Shown here piece by piece: positions 1 through 9,064 of a stretch of 64,000 bases of DNA (within the stretch, counting starts at the first letter, position 1; the number at the start of each line of letters is the position of its first letter). Source of the stretch: Candidatus Anammoxibacter sp. (GTDB taxonomy: Bacteria; Planctomycetota; Brocadiia; Brocadiales; Anammoxibacteraceae). The stretch spans positions 195,013 through 259,012 of the forward strand of contig JAIQZO010000012.1 in assembly GCA_021777055.1 (NCBI GenBank). Reading direction: 5' to 3'. The position numbers and the translations under genes were made by a program. The notes under the pieces were generated by a model. That model saw only the letters and a list, made by a program, of their open reading frames with translations, was not told the origin of the DNA and did not search any database.

Positions 1-204
1 GGACGCGGTGTTATGAAGGATTATGTTACTGCCTATATGTGGTATAGCTTAGGGGCACCTCAGGGGCAGAGAACAGCAATGGAGCATCGCAATATTATTA
101 AGAAAAAGATGACGCCCTTTCAAATTGAGAAAGCGCTGTATCTAGCAAGAAAATGGTTGGATACGCATGGGGGATTAAATCTTTTTGCCAGGGTAAATAA
201 ATAA
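1..204 (+). CDS. Sel1-repeat protein, C-terminal fragment (5' end outside window)
   Basis: The frame is open from base 1, so only the last 67 codons are visible and the first ATG at 13 is probably internal. The peptide begins GRGVMKDYVTAYMWYSLGA and continues to MTPFQIEKALYLARKW. This is the usual last repeat and C-terminal helix of Sel1-like (SLR/TPR-like) proteins, with the small-Gly, AYMW and LA-x-QG positions conserved. Sel1 proteins are helical solenoids that act as protein-interaction scaffolds, often in the periplasm. The gene ends 43 bp before the TonB receptor. Its function cannot be told from this fragment. Confidence 0.75.
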   Translation, partial: GRGVMKDYVTAYMWYSLGAPQGQRTAMEHRNIIKKKMTPFQIEKALYLARKWLDTHGGLNLFARVNK

Positions 205-246
205 TAGTCTTTTGGTTTTTAATTATTAATGTAAGTTTAGATAGCT

Positions 247-3200
247 ATGACGAATAAATTGTCTAGCTGCTTTGTTTTGGTTATGTTAATTTTCTTAACA
301 ACAACAGTCTCGGCTCAACAAGCGGGTTCTATTCGCGGCATTGTATATGATAAGGATTTTGACGCACCACTGGCAGCAGCTCAGATCAGTATTGCGGAGA
401 CTGGTGTTAAAATAACAGCTACGGATGAAGGCAACTTTGTTTTTGGTCAAGTACCTCCGGGGAGCTACACGCTTCTCTTTTCTAAAGCTGGCTATACCCG
501 GCAAGTGCAGGCAGATGTGGTTGTTTCACCGGGACAGATGACGGATCTTGAGGCTTATCTTTCAGGTGAATTTACTGAGATGGAGGAGTTTGTTGTCCAG
601 GATCTACAGATTGGTGGATCAGAGGATGGGCTGCTCATGCTTCGTGCCGAAAGCCCGGCGCTTTTGGATTCCATTAGCTCTGATTATTTAAGCCAAGCAG
701 GGGCATCTGATGCAGCCAGTGCGCTAAAGTTGATATCTGGAACTTCGGTCCAAGACGGCAAATTTGCTGTTGTTCGAGGGTTACCCGATCGATACGTTAA
801 CTCTCAAATGAATAATGTGCGTCTGCCATCAGCTGACCCTGATAAGCGAGCAGTGCAGCTTGACCAGTTTCCTTCAGAGATTATTGAAAGCATTCAGGTT
901 AGCAAAACCTTTACACCGGATCAGCAGGGTGATGCATCAGGAGGCGCTGTGAATGTTGTCCTCAAAGGGATTCCGGACGAAACGGTGCTTAAATTCAAAA
1001 GCGGATATGAATATAACACTCAGGTTACAGGCGAAGATGATTTCCTGACATACAGGGGAGGAGGGGTAGACTTTTTTGGTATAGATGATGGACGTTTGGA
1101 TGTTCCGTCGTTTAGTGATTCTAATGATTCTATAGGGGTATTCGGTGATGATGCTCCGGTTAATTATAAAATGTCTATGACTGCCGGAGGGAAACATGAT
1201 TTTGAGAGAGGTATTAAGGTGGGAGCCTTGGGTAGTGTATTTTACAAAAGGGACAGCGCTTATGATGACGATGGGGTTGATAATTCATTTTGGCTTGATG
1301 AGGATGACCCAAATCCAGGGTTGTCTCCTCAATATGGGAATCCTGACAGTCCTCCTAATCCTCCGGTTCCGGCCATAGGAGAAGACTTTAAGACCTCTCT
1401 TTTTGATATTACGGAAGGGACAGAAGAGGTTCAGTGGGGGGTGTTGGGCGCAACAGGTTTGGAGACTGAAAACCATTCATTGGATGCGCTTTTTATGTAT
1501 ACTAGGAATACTGAAGATAAAGCGATCCTTGCTGAAGACACTAGGGGAAAAGCATACTATTTTCCCGGATATAACCCCAACGATCCCTTACACCTCGGTA
1601 ATGAGCCTGGAAACCTGAATGCGGCACCGTATCTCAGGTCTGAAACTTTAACATATACTGAAAGGACAACCGAAACATTTCAATTTGGTGGTGAACATAC
1701 TTTGCCTATTCCTGAAGTAGGGTTCGAAGGTGTCTTTACAATACTATCTCCTGAAGTTGACTGGACAGTTGCTCAGAGTTCTTCAGATATGGAGGAGCCA
1801 GACAAAAGACAGTTTGGTTCTGTCTGGCGTCCGGAGTCTTTTAACCCCGGAAACCCGGTATTTGGTATTGAGCCTTCAACTAACCCGGCTGTTTTCAGTC
1901 CGTTTAAACCGGCGGCAAATATTCTTCTGGGAAATTTATCAAGAACCTGGGAAGAGATCTCAGAAGAGAGCGACCAATATTTTGTTAATTTCAAGTTCCC
2001 ATTCAGACAATGGAGTGGTAATGAAGGGTATGTAAAGTTCGGAATATTTAACGATGAGGTAGAACGGACATTTGATCAGGATTCTTTTGGTAACTACAGG
2101 TTAGCCGGAGATCCTACTATTCCTAGTTTTGAAGGCCCGTGGGATGAATTATATAGCATACCTTTTCCTGACTTGGGTGGCCCTACAGTAAAGGATGGTC
2201 CTCCATTTGTTGATGTTGACTATGATGCGGATCAGGATATCTCCGCCTGGTACTTTATGGTAGATTTGCCCTTATGGTCTTTCCTAAAAGTGGTTGGTGG
2301 TATTCGTTATGAAAAGACTGAACTAAGCATCATTAATGATCCTGAGATTGATGCAAAATGGGTTACAACTGATGCCAATGGTAACAGTTTGTTCGTTGAC
2401 CTGCTAGAAGGTGAGGCGGATGTTACGTATGATGAGAATGACAGATTGCCTTCACTAGGATTTGAATTTACGCCGACTGATCAGATTACTTTACGTGGTT
2501 CGTATAGTGAAACCATCGCCCGTCCAACATTTAAAGAACTTACACCAATCCAGCAACAAGAATTTCTTGGTGGAGATATCTTTATCGGAAACCCTGAGCT
2601 GGTGATGAGTTCAGTACAGAATTACGATTTACGTCTTGACTACAAACCATATGACGGTGGACTGTTTTCATTTTCATGGTTTGAAAAGAGGATAGAAGAT
2701 CCTATCGAATATGTGCAGGATAGAGTATCTGCCTTTTCATTTACAACTCCGCAAAATTTTCCGGATGGTAAACTTAAAGGAATTGAAATCGAAACACGTC
2801 ATAAGATGGGACGTTTCTGGGAGGCGTTGGAAGGCCTTACAATAGGAGGGAATGCAACTTTTATTGAATCAAAAGTTACACTCCCTGATAGAGAAAAAGA
2901 ACTTCTTGCGGATGTCGGGTACTTGATAACAAGTCGTAACATGGTTAATACACCTGAACATTTGTACAATTTGTTCCTGACATATGATCGTAAAAGTTCA
3001 GGCACAAATTTTGGTCTTTTTTATACGGTAAAAGGTGACGCCCTAGTGGTTGGAGCCGGAAATAGAAACGGTAATTTTGCACCTGATGTATATGCAAAAG
3101 AGTTTGGTACTCTCAATCTAAGCTTGTCACAGAAAATATTTCAGAATTTTAAACTGACATTTAAGGCTAAAAATCTCCTTGACCCTGATATTGAAGAGGT

Positions 3201-3291
3201 CTACCGTTCTAAACTTCATTCAGGCGACATTGTTAAAACCTCATTTAGTAAGGGTATGGATTTTACGTTTGATATAAGCGGGACATGGTAG
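247..3291 (+). CDS. TonB-dependent outer-membrane receptor with N-terminal carboxypeptidase-regulatory-like domain
   Basis: The protein has 1014 residues. A signal peptide (about 1-23, ending VSAQ) is followed by a carboxypeptidase-regulatory-like beta domain (about 26-110, SIRGIVYDKDF to GSYTLLFSKAGY). Next is a plug domain (about 130-250) with the typical FPSEIIESIQVSKT and GDASGGAVNVVLK motifs. A long beta-barrel ends in an aromatic residue (final W), as in outer-membrane barrels. The acidic stretch TEMEEFVVQD (about 110-120) sits where a TonB box is expected. Such receptors import scarce ligands across the outer membrane using TonB energy. The ligand is not visible in the sequence. The downstream TonB operon and the pst genes suggest a phosphorus compound, but that is inference. 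The gene heads a same-strand run, and the next gene starts 37 bp downstream. Confidence 0.93.
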   Translation: MTNKLSSCFVLVMLIFLTTTVSAQQAGSIRGIVYDKDFDAPLAAAQISIAETGVKITATDEGNFVFGQVPPGSYTLLFSKAGYTRQVQADVVVSPGQMTDLEAYLSGEFTEMEEFVVQDLQIGGSEDGLLMLRAESPALLDSISSDYLSQAGASDAASALKLISGTSVQDGKFAVVRGLPDRYVNSQMNNVRLPSADPDKRAVQLDQFPSEIIESIQVSKTFTPDQQGDASGGAVNVVLKGIPDETVLKFKSGYEYNTQVTGEDDFLTYRGGGVDFFGIDDGRLDVPSFSDSNDSIGVFGDDAPVNYKMSMTAGGKHDFERGIKVGALGSVFYKRDSAYDDDGVDNSFWLDEDDPNPGLSPQYGNPDSPPNPPVPAIGEDFKTSLFDITEGTEEVQWGVLGATGLETENHSLDALFMYTRNTEDKAILAEDTRGKAYYFPGYNPNDPLHLGNEPGNLNAAPYLRSETLTYTERTTETFQFGGEHTLPIPEVGFEGVFTILSPEVDWTVAQSSSDMEEPDKRQFGSVWRPESFNPGNPVFGIEPSTNPAVFSPFKPAANILLGNLSRTWEEISEESDQYFVNFKFPFRQWSGNEGYVKFGIFNDEVERTFDQDSFGNYRLAGDPTIPSFEGPWDELYSIPFPDLGGPTVKDGPPFVDVDYDADQDISAWYFMVDLPLWSFLKVVGGIRYEKTELSIINDPEIDAKWVTTDANGNSLFVDLLEGEADVTYDENDRLPSLGFEFTPTDQITLRGSYSETIARPTFKELTPIQQQEFLGGDIFIGNPELVMSSVQNYDLRLDYKPYDGGLFSFSWFEKRIEDPIEYVQDRVSAFSFTTPQNFPDGKLKGIEIETRHKMGRFWEALEGLTIGGNATFIESKVTLPDREKELLADVGYLITSRNMVNTPEHLYNLFLTYDRKSSGTNFGLFYTVKGDALVVGAGNRNGNFAPDVYAKEFGTLNLSLSQKIFQNFKLTFKAKNLLDPDIEEVYRSKLHSGDIVKTSFSKGMDFTFDISGTW

Positions 3292-3328
3292 ATCATTCTC
3301 TAACAGAGTTAATAAAAAAAAGGATAAA

Positions 3329-4180
3329 GTGAATATGAAAAAAAAACCAGAAATCAAATATCAAAAAGCGAATGCCAAAGATTGGAAGATGAAAATCTCA
3401 TTCTATCGGTTATCCGCATTCATACTATTTTTTGCCGCCATCTTCTGTTTGTTATCTTCCACTGTAGTATACGCAGATGGGGATGATAAAGATGTGGACA
3501 AAACACGAACAATGCTTGAAAAATGGGTAGAAACACGCCGAATCATATCACAGGAGAAACAAGAATTTGAGCTTGGCCGTGAAATGCTTACAGAGAGAAT
3601 AGAACTTGTAGAGCGTGAAATCGAATCAATGCAGGGGAAAATCACCGAAGCAGAAAAGAGCATTACTGAAGCAGACAAGAAGCGATCTGAACTTCTTAAG
3701 GAAAATGAAAAACTCAAACAAGCTTCAGGTTCTCTAAACAGTACCGTGATTGAGTTGGAAGCAAAAACTCAGAAACTACTGAAACAACTACCTGATCCAA
3801 TTCGTGAACGAGTTAAGCCGCTTAGCCAGCGGTTTCCGAAAGACACAAAGGAGACTAAGCTGTCGTTGGGAGAACGTTTTCAGAACATTGTCGGAGTACT
3901 TAACGAAGTGAACAAATTCCATCGGGAGATTACGGCTGTCAGTGAGGTTCGCAAACTACCGGATGGTAGTTCTGCAGAAGTTACAGTGCTTTATGTTGGA
4001 ATCGGACAAGCATATTATGCAAATGGTAACGGAGATATTGCTGGTGTTGGAACTGCATCACCTGATGGGTGGATTTGGACCCCAGCCAATGATGCGGCAC
4101 CTAGAATTTCTAAAGCGATTGCTATCTTGAAAAACGAGACAGCAGCGGCCTTTGTGCAATTACCCGTCAAAATCCAATAA
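3329..4180 (+). CDS. DUF3450-type periplasmic coiled-coil protein of a TonB2/TtpC operon
   Basis: The protein has 283 residues from a GTG at 3329; an ATG at 3335 is equally possible. A hydrophobic signal segment (about 24-47, ending VVYA) is followed by a long charged heptad-like coiled coil (about 55-150, rich in E, K and L). A compact C-terminal part ends in FVQLPVKIQ. The size, signal, coiled coil and position directly before a large MotA/TolQ/ExbB protein match the DUF3450 family found in Vibrio-type TonB2 gene clusters. The family is thought to be a periplasmic partner of TtpC, and its biochemical role is not established. I infer co-transcription from the tight spacing on both sides. Confidence 0.75.
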   Translation: MNMKKKPEIKYQKANAKDWKMKISFYRLSAFILFFAAIFCLLSSTVVYADGDDKDVDKTRTMLEKWVETRRIISQEKQEFELGREMLTERIELVEREIESMQGKITEAEKSITEADKKRSELLKENEKLKQASGSLNSTVIELEAKTQKLLKQLPDPIRERVKPLSQRFPKDTKETKLSLGERFQNIVGVLNEVNKFHREITAVSEVRKLPDGSSAEVTVLYVGIGQAYYANGNGDIAGVGTASPDGWIWTPANDAAPRISKAIAILKNETAAAFVQLPVKIQ

Positions 4181-4199
4181 ATTGAGAAAGACAGATAAC

Positions 4200-5729
4200 A
4201 TGAAAACAAAAAACATTTTAATTGCTTTATTTATTATTCTTCCTGCATATTCACGGTTTGCATTCTCAGAGAACGTACCAAAAGCTTCAGATGGGTCATA
4301 TGACCGTGCGGCTGATACAGTAAAACAGCAACTTGACGATAGCCTTGCGGAACTCAGCAAACTACGTGACCTGATGGCTAACGAAAAAATACCACTTAAC
4401 CGGAAGCTTAACAATCTTGAGGGAGACCTTGTTACGGTACGCCGGGAGTATCAAAAGACTTCACGCTTACTAGATAGCCACACACTTGATTTGAGCAATC
4501 TACGCAATGAAATTAAATCACGACAGGAGGAGACAACTTATCTTTCAAATTTACTTAGTGAATATATCCGTAATTTTGAGTCCCGGTTACATATTGCAGA
4601 GATTCAACGCTATGAAGAATTACTGAGAACGGCGAAACTGGCACCTGAAAACAGTAATCTTTCAGAACAAGATGTTTTTAAAACACAAGCGGGGTTGGTT
4701 TCTAAATCGCTCGAACGTTTGAAAGATGCCCTGGGCGGTACACGGTTTAAAGGTACAGCTGTAGATGAGGGAGGGCTTGTTAAAACAGGAACTTTTGTCC
4801 TTGTTGGTCCAGCTGCGCTTTTCGGTTCGGATGACGGGCAAAATGTTGGAATTGCGGAACAACGGCTTGGTTCGCTAGAACCATCTATTATTAGTTTTCA
4901 AAACCCTGTGGATACTGAAGCGGCGGCACAGGTAATTGCGGATGCAACTGGAAATTTCTTGCTAGATCCAACCCTCGGCAATGCGCATAAAATTGAAGCT
5001 ACAAAAGAATCTTTTTTTGAACATGTACAAAAGGGTGGTTTGGTTATGATACCGATCTTTGCCATGGCAGGTGCTGCATTAATTGTTGCTCTTTACAAAT
5101 GGGTTGTTCTTTCTTCTCAGCGTACTCCTTCACAGAAAAAGATTAAAGCGTTTTTAAACACTATAGAGAGCAAGGATAAAGGTGCGGCAAAAAAGATGGC
5201 AAAAGAGATCGGAGGCCCGGTAGGCAGCATGCTTTCTGCAGGTGTAGACCACCTCAACGAACGGGTAGAACTTATTGAAGAAGTTATGTACGAAACGATC
5301 CTCGCTACTCGGCTTAAACTGCAAAGCTTTTTGCCATTTATTGCTATTAGTGCCTCATCTGCTCCACTGCTGGGCTTGCTGGGAACAGTTACCGGTATTA
5401 TAAATACGTTTAAATTAATCACTGTTTTTGGGTCCGGAGATGTAAAATCCCTTTCCGGGGGTATTTCGGAGGCACTTATTACCACCAAATTTGGGTTGGT
5501 TGTGGCCATTCCTTCACTACTGATCCACGCTTTTCTTTCACGCAAAGCGCGTGGAGTAGTTGCCCAGATGGAAAAAACCGCCGTAACTTTTGTAAACCAG
5601 TTTAACAAAACCCCTTATGAAGCAGGAAATGAAAAGGTAGAGAGCGAAAAGGAGATGGAATATGCGGGGCCGAGCAATAAAAAGGTTATAGAAAATAATA
5701 ATAACTCAGGTGGCGAAGTTGAATGTTAA
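4200..5729 (+). CDS. TtpC-like MotA/TolQ/ExbB proton channel family protein with periplasmic coiled coil
   Basis: I take the ATG at 4200 as the start because a signal peptide (KTKNILIALFIILPAYSRFAFS) begins there. An in-frame upstream start would overlap the preceding gene. This gives 509 residues. Residues about 25-180 form a periplasmic coiled-coil region. A first membrane helix (about 283-303, GGLVMIPIFAMAGAALIVALY) leads into a MotA/TolQ/ExbB domain with SASSAPLLGLLGTVTGIINTF and GGISEALITTKFGLVVAIPSL, the usual TM2-TM3 signatures. In vibrios TtpC links the TonB2 complex to energy transduction. This gene has the same architecture and the same neighbours. Confidence 0.88.
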   Translation: MKTKNILIALFIILPAYSRFAFSENVPKASDGSYDRAADTVKQQLDDSLAELSKLRDLMANEKIPLNRKLNNLEGDLVTVRREYQKTSRLLDSHTLDLSNLRNEIKSRQEETTYLSNLLSEYIRNFESRLHIAEIQRYEELLRTAKLAPENSNLSEQDVFKTQAGLVSKSLERLKDALGGTRFKGTAVDEGGLVKTGTFVLVGPAALFGSDDGQNVGIAEQRLGSLEPSIISFQNPVDTEAAAQVIADATGNFLLDPTLGNAHKIEATKESFFEHVQKGGLVMIPIFAMAGAALIVALYKWVVLSSQRTPSQKKIKAFLNTIESKDKGAAKKMAKEIGGPVGSMLSAGVDHLNERVELIEEVMYETILATRLKLQSFLPFIAISASSAPLLGLLGTVTGIINTFKLITVFGSGDVKSLSGGISEALITTKFGLVVAIPSLLIHAFLSRKARGVVAQMEKTAVTFVNQFNKTPYEAGNEKVESEKEMEYAGPSNKKVIENNNNSGGEVEC

Positions 5730-5741
5730 TTAGGTTATTAG

Positions 5742-5780
5742 GGCTGATAGTTTAAGGGTATTACCGTAGGACTATCAGCC
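5742..5780 (+). promoter_or_regulatory. Perfect 10-bp inverted repeat between ttpC-like gene and exbB
   Basis: GGCTGATAGT (5742-5751) and ACTATCAGCC (5771-5780) are exact reverse complements separated by 19 bases. There is no T-run after the stem, so it is not a classic terminator. It lies inside the 73-bp gap of an otherwise tight operon. It could be an mRNA-processing or stability element that sets different levels of the TtpC-like and ExbB proteins. The pairing is seen; the role is inferred. Confidence 0.45.
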
Positions 5781-5802
5781 TGTTGAGGCACAAAAATAAA
5801 AA

Positions 5803-6432
5803 ATGAATATGATAGCAGAACATTTAGGCTCTTTGTGGAAGCAAGCGTTATCCATTTGGCTTTCAGGCGGATGGGGAATGATGGCAATAGGGGTTAATGC
5901 GCTGGTGATTTTTGGTCTGGGAACTCATATATATCTTAAACTGAATGAAAGAGGTTTCCAGTTTATGTCTGAAAAAACCTGGAGACGCTGGATTGACTAT
6001 CCTGAAGAACGAAAAGGCCCTGTTGGTTATTTGATTAATTTTGTAACAGGAAGTGATTCAATCAAACAAACATCTAACCTGTTTCAGGAGCTGCGTGCAA
6101 CAGAAATTGTTCCGTTTGAGCGAGATATCAGAGTTTTAAAGATTTGTGTCAGTGCAGCGCCACTATTAGGGCTGCTTGGAACGGTGACTGGTATGCTTAC
6201 AACGTTTGGTGCCTTGTCGTCTGGTTCAGGTGGCGAGAAAACAATGAGTATGGTGGCCCAGGGGATTTCGGAGGCATTAATTACGACCGAAACCGGATTG
6301 GTTATAGCTCTTCCAGGGCTTTTTTTTCAGTATAAGTTATCCCGTCAGAAAGAACGGTATAAAAGTTTCTTGATTCATCTTGAGACAATATATATTCAGA
6401 AACTTTACAAAAGATTAAGTCTTCAAAAGTAA
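5803..6432 (+). CDS. exbB: ExbB/TolQ-type proton channel subunit
   Basis: The protein has 209 residues. An N-terminal membrane helix (about 20-42, GGWGMMAIGVNALVIFGLGTHIY) precedes a cytoplasmic loop. Two further helices carry the family signatures VSAAPLLGLLGTVTGMLTTFG and GISEALITTETGLVIALPGL. In ExbB, this TM2-TM3 pair forms the proton path together with the ExbD helix, using proton-motive force to power TonB. The length is short for ExbB and typical of ExbB2. No convincing Shine-Dalgarno sequence precedes the ATG, and a second ATG follows two codons later. The gene is followed by exbD after 60 bp. Confidence 0.92.
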   Translation: MNMIAEHLGSLWKQALSIWLSGGWGMMAIGVNALVIFGLGTHIYLKLNERGFQFMSEKTWRRWIDYPEERKGPVGYLINFVTGSDSIKQTSNLFQELRATEIVPFERDIRVLKICVSAAPLLGLLGTVTGMLTTFGALSSGSGGEKTMSMVAQGISEALITTETGLVIALPGLFFQYKLSRQKERYKSFLIHLETIYIQKLYKRLSLQK

Positions 6433-6492
6433 CCAATATAAAATAGATAATTCTTTTGAAACAAACAAGAAATCTTAACTAGGAGAAACTTA

Positions 6493-6906
6493 ATGGGACG
6501 TTTTCGTGATTTAACCGCAGATGATGACTCGGAAACAGGGGTTGATATGTCCCCCTTGATTGACTGTGTATTTATTCTGTTAATTTTTTTCATTGTAACC
6601 ACTACATTTGTTGAAGAGACAGGTGTCGAAGTGGACAAGCCGCAGGCGGCCTCTGCAACCCGGCTAGAAAAAACCAGTATATTAATTGCCTTAACAGAAA
6701 AGGGAGAAGTTGTTTACGGTGGACGTGAAATAGGCATCAGTGGTGTTCAGCCACTTGTAAAGCGTATGCTTCAAAAAGAGGATGTTCCTATTATTATTCA
6801 AGCAGATACGGCCTCGCAATCCGGATTGATGGTTCGTATTATTGATGAAGCAAAATTGGCCGGAGCAATTAAGATAAGTGTTGCTACTAGTCAAGCAAAA
6901 AGTTGA
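6493..6906 (+). CDS. exbD: ExbD/TolR-type biopolymer transport protein
   Basis: The protein has 137 residues with an AGGAG ribosome-binding site shortly before the ATG. A short cytoplasmic tail leads into one membrane helix (about 17-38), DMSPLIDCVFILLIFFIV. It carries the conserved aspartate of the ExbD/TolR family that is protonated during transport. The periplasmic domain (about 45-137) has the usual beta-alpha fold, ending in ADTASQSGLMVRIIDEAKLAGAIKISVAT. It works with ExbB as the motor of the TonB complex. The stop codon overlaps the start of tonB. Confidence 0.94.
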   Translation: MGRFRDLTADDDSETGVDMSPLIDCVFILLIFFIVTTTFVEETGVEVDKPQAASATRLEKTSILIALTEKGEVVYGGREIGISGVQPLVKRMLQKEDVPIIIQADTASQSGLMVRIIDEAKLAGAIKISVATSQAKS

Positions 6907-7580
6907 GCATCAATATTGTGAAGAAACATAAAAAAGGTTCTATAGTCAAAAAGGTTCGTCACTATTTGTGGGTCTTTTTAGGTGCATTGGGGTTGACGCT
7001 TGTTTTCTTTCTCGTACTTCCACTTATGCAGAGCATTACCAAGCCGCCAACAACTGATTTGACGGTGCAGCAGGTGGATACGGTTAACGCCCCTCCCCCT
7101 CCTCCTCCAGAAGAAGAACCTGAAGAGGAACCTGAACCGGAAGAGCCGCCTCCAGAGCTAAATGAGGATGTTCCACCTCTTGATCTATCGCAGCTGGAAC
7201 TGGCCCTGAACCCTGGATTTAATGAGGGTTGGATGAGCGGAGATTTTGCCGTAAAACTTAATACAGGAGGTTCTAAGAGTGAGAATCTTGACGCGCTGTT
7301 TTCCATGGCTGATCTTGACCAGAAACCTCGTGTAGTTTACCAACCGGGGCCAACCCTGACGAAGAAGATACGCAAGAAAGCGCCGGGGACGGTTTATATT
7401 CTTTTCATTGTCAACCAGAAAGGACGGGTTGAAAAGCCTATCGTGCAGAGCTCAAGCGACCCTGTTTTTGAGCGGTCGGCACTTGCGGCAGTTAAACAGT
7501 GGAAATTTGAACCAGGGAAACGAAAGGGTAAACCAGTTAGGTTTCGTATGCGTGTGCCCATTACTTTTCCAAAAGGATAA
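6903..7580 (+). CDS. tonB: TonB energy-transducing protein
   Basis: The protein has 225 residues. The TTG start at 6903 overlaps the exbD stop by 4 bp; a GTG at 6918 is an alternative. One membrane helix (about 19-41) is followed by a proline/glutamate-rich spacer (APPPPPPEEEPEEEPEPEEP, about 60-85) that spans the periplasm. The C-terminal TonB domain (about 150-225) has VYILFIVNQKGRVEKPIV and the RSALAAVKQWKFEPGKRKGKPV motif. It transmits energy from ExbBD to outer-membrane receptors, presumably including the receptor encoded upstream. The overlap suggests translational coupling. Confidence 0.94.
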   Translation: MSINIVKKHKKGSIVKKVRHYLWVFLGALGLTLVFFLVLPLMQSITKPPTTDLTVQQVDTVNAPPPPPPEEEPEEEPEPEEPPPELNEDVPPLDLSQLELALNPGFNEGWMSGDFAVKLNTGGSKSENLDALFSMADLDQKPRVVYQPGPTLTKKIRKKAPGTVYILFIVNQKGRVEKPIVQSSSDPVFERSALAAVKQWKFEPGKRKGKPVRFRMRVPITFPKG

Positions 7581-7585
7581 TAACT

Positions 7586-8992
7586 ATGAAAAAATTAAAA
7601 TCTCGTATTATAAATTATAGGATTCTTTCTTCCGCTATTTTTCTTTTGATTTTAGGAATAGCCTCTTATGTTGAAGCGCAAAATCAAGAATCTCAGTTGA
7701 GTCAATTAGAGCTGGATATTTGGAACGATCCTGCGTTTCAGAAAGAATTTATTGAAAGCTACAAAGCTGAGACAGAGATTGAACCACGGGTAACTTCAGA
7801 AGAACGTGACAAGATGCAAAAAGTACTTGCGCTTATATCATCTGGGCAAATGGACAAAGCGGCAAAATTAATTGAGAAAAGCCGGGGTGAAGCGGGCAAT
7901 GCCCTTTATGATTTTATGCTGGCCAACATTTTCTTTCAGCAGGAGAAACTTGATCAAGCTGCCGAGATCTATGAAATTGCAGTAGAAAAATATCCAAAAT
8001 TCCGCCGTGCCTGGCGCAATCTTGGTCTGATATATGTCCGTAATAGCGAATTTGCAAAAGCGCTACCTGCTCTTACTCGTGTAATTGAACTTGGCGGTAA
8101 TGATTCTCTGACTTACGGTCTGCTTGGCTTTGCATATTCCTCTGTTGAAAATTACCTTTCTGCAGAAACTGCTTTTCGTATGGCTATTTTACTTGATCCA
8201 AAAACGTTAGATTGGAAAATGGGCCTTGCTCGTAGCCTGTTTAAACAGGAAAGCTTTTCACAAGCCGTTGCACTTTGTGGCCGTTTGATTGATGATCAAC
8301 CTGACCAAGCCGATCTATGGCTGCTACAGGCCAATGCCTTTCTTGGCCTTAACCGGCCATTAAAAGCTGCAGAAAATTATGAGCTTGTGGACCGCCTCGG
8401 TAAATCTACTGTTGAAAGTCTCAATATGCTAGGTGATATTTATATCAACGAAGAGCTATACGAAATGGCTGTTCACTCTTATATACGGGCCATAGAGAAA
8501 AATCCTAAGAATAATGTTGATCGTGCAATCCGTGCGGCGAAAGTGTTAACTGCCCGTGGTGCGGTAAAAGAAACACGTCAACTTATTGAGAGTATAAAAA
8601 CCCTGCACGGCGGTCAACTTGGGACAGAGGAGCAAAAAGACCTGTTAAAACTTCAGGCACGTCTTGCAGTTGCCGAAGGCTCCGGTGATGAGGAGGCCCG
8701 TGTGCTTGAGGAAATTGTTGCACTGGACCCGTTGGACGGCGAAGCGCTCATACTGCTAGGTCAGCACAGTAACCGTTCCGGAAATAGTGAAAAAGCCGTC
8801 TTTTACTATGAGCGGGCAGCCAGTATCGAAAAACATGAAGCAGACGCAAAGGTGCGCCATGCACAGTTACTGGTAGGAACCGGCAAATACAATGAGGCGC
8901 TGCCATTGCTACGTAGGGCCCAACTCCTTAAACCACGGGACGACGTCCAGAAGTATCTAGAGCAAGTTGAACAGGTTGCCAAAACCCGTTGA
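7586..8992 (+). CDS. Exported tetratricopeptide-repeat protein of the TonB operon
   Basis: The protein has 468 residues. A signal peptide (about 1-31, ending VEA) is followed by many TPR units, for example AWRNLGLIYVRNSEFAKALP, LWLLQANAFLGLNRPLKAAE and AEAVFYYERAA-like helices through residue 460. A TPR protein closes TonB2-type clusters in several proteobacteria, and here it starts 5 bp after tonB. I infer a periplasmic scaffold for the TtpC/ExbB/TonB assembly. Nothing in the repeats identifies a specific ligand. Confidence 0.85.
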   Translation: MKKLKSRIINYRILSSAIFLLILGIASYVEAQNQESQLSQLELDIWNDPAFQKEFIESYKAETEIEPRVTSEERDKMQKVLALISSGQMDKAAKLIEKSRGEAGNALYDFMLANIFFQQEKLDQAAEIYEIAVEKYPKFRRAWRNLGLIYVRNSEFAKALPALTRVIELGGNDSLTYGLLGFAYSSVENYLSAETAFRMAILLDPKTLDWKMGLARSLFKQESFSQAVALCGRLIDDQPDQADLWLLQANAFLGLNRPLKAAENYELVDRLGKSTVESLNMLGDIYINEELYEMAVHSYIRAIEKNPKNNVDRAIRAAKVLTARGAVKETRQLIESIKTLHGGQLGTEEQKDLLKLQARLAVAEGSGDEEARVLEEIVALDPLDGEALILLGQHSNRSGNSEKAVFYYERAASIEKHEADAKVRHAQLLVGTGKYNEALPLLRRAQLLKPRDDVQKYLEQVEQVAKTR

Positions 8993-9064
8993 TATAGAAA
9001 ACGGTAACGCAAAGCTAGCTAAAAACATTTAAGATCCCGAGAACACTATTCTTGTAACCCATAG

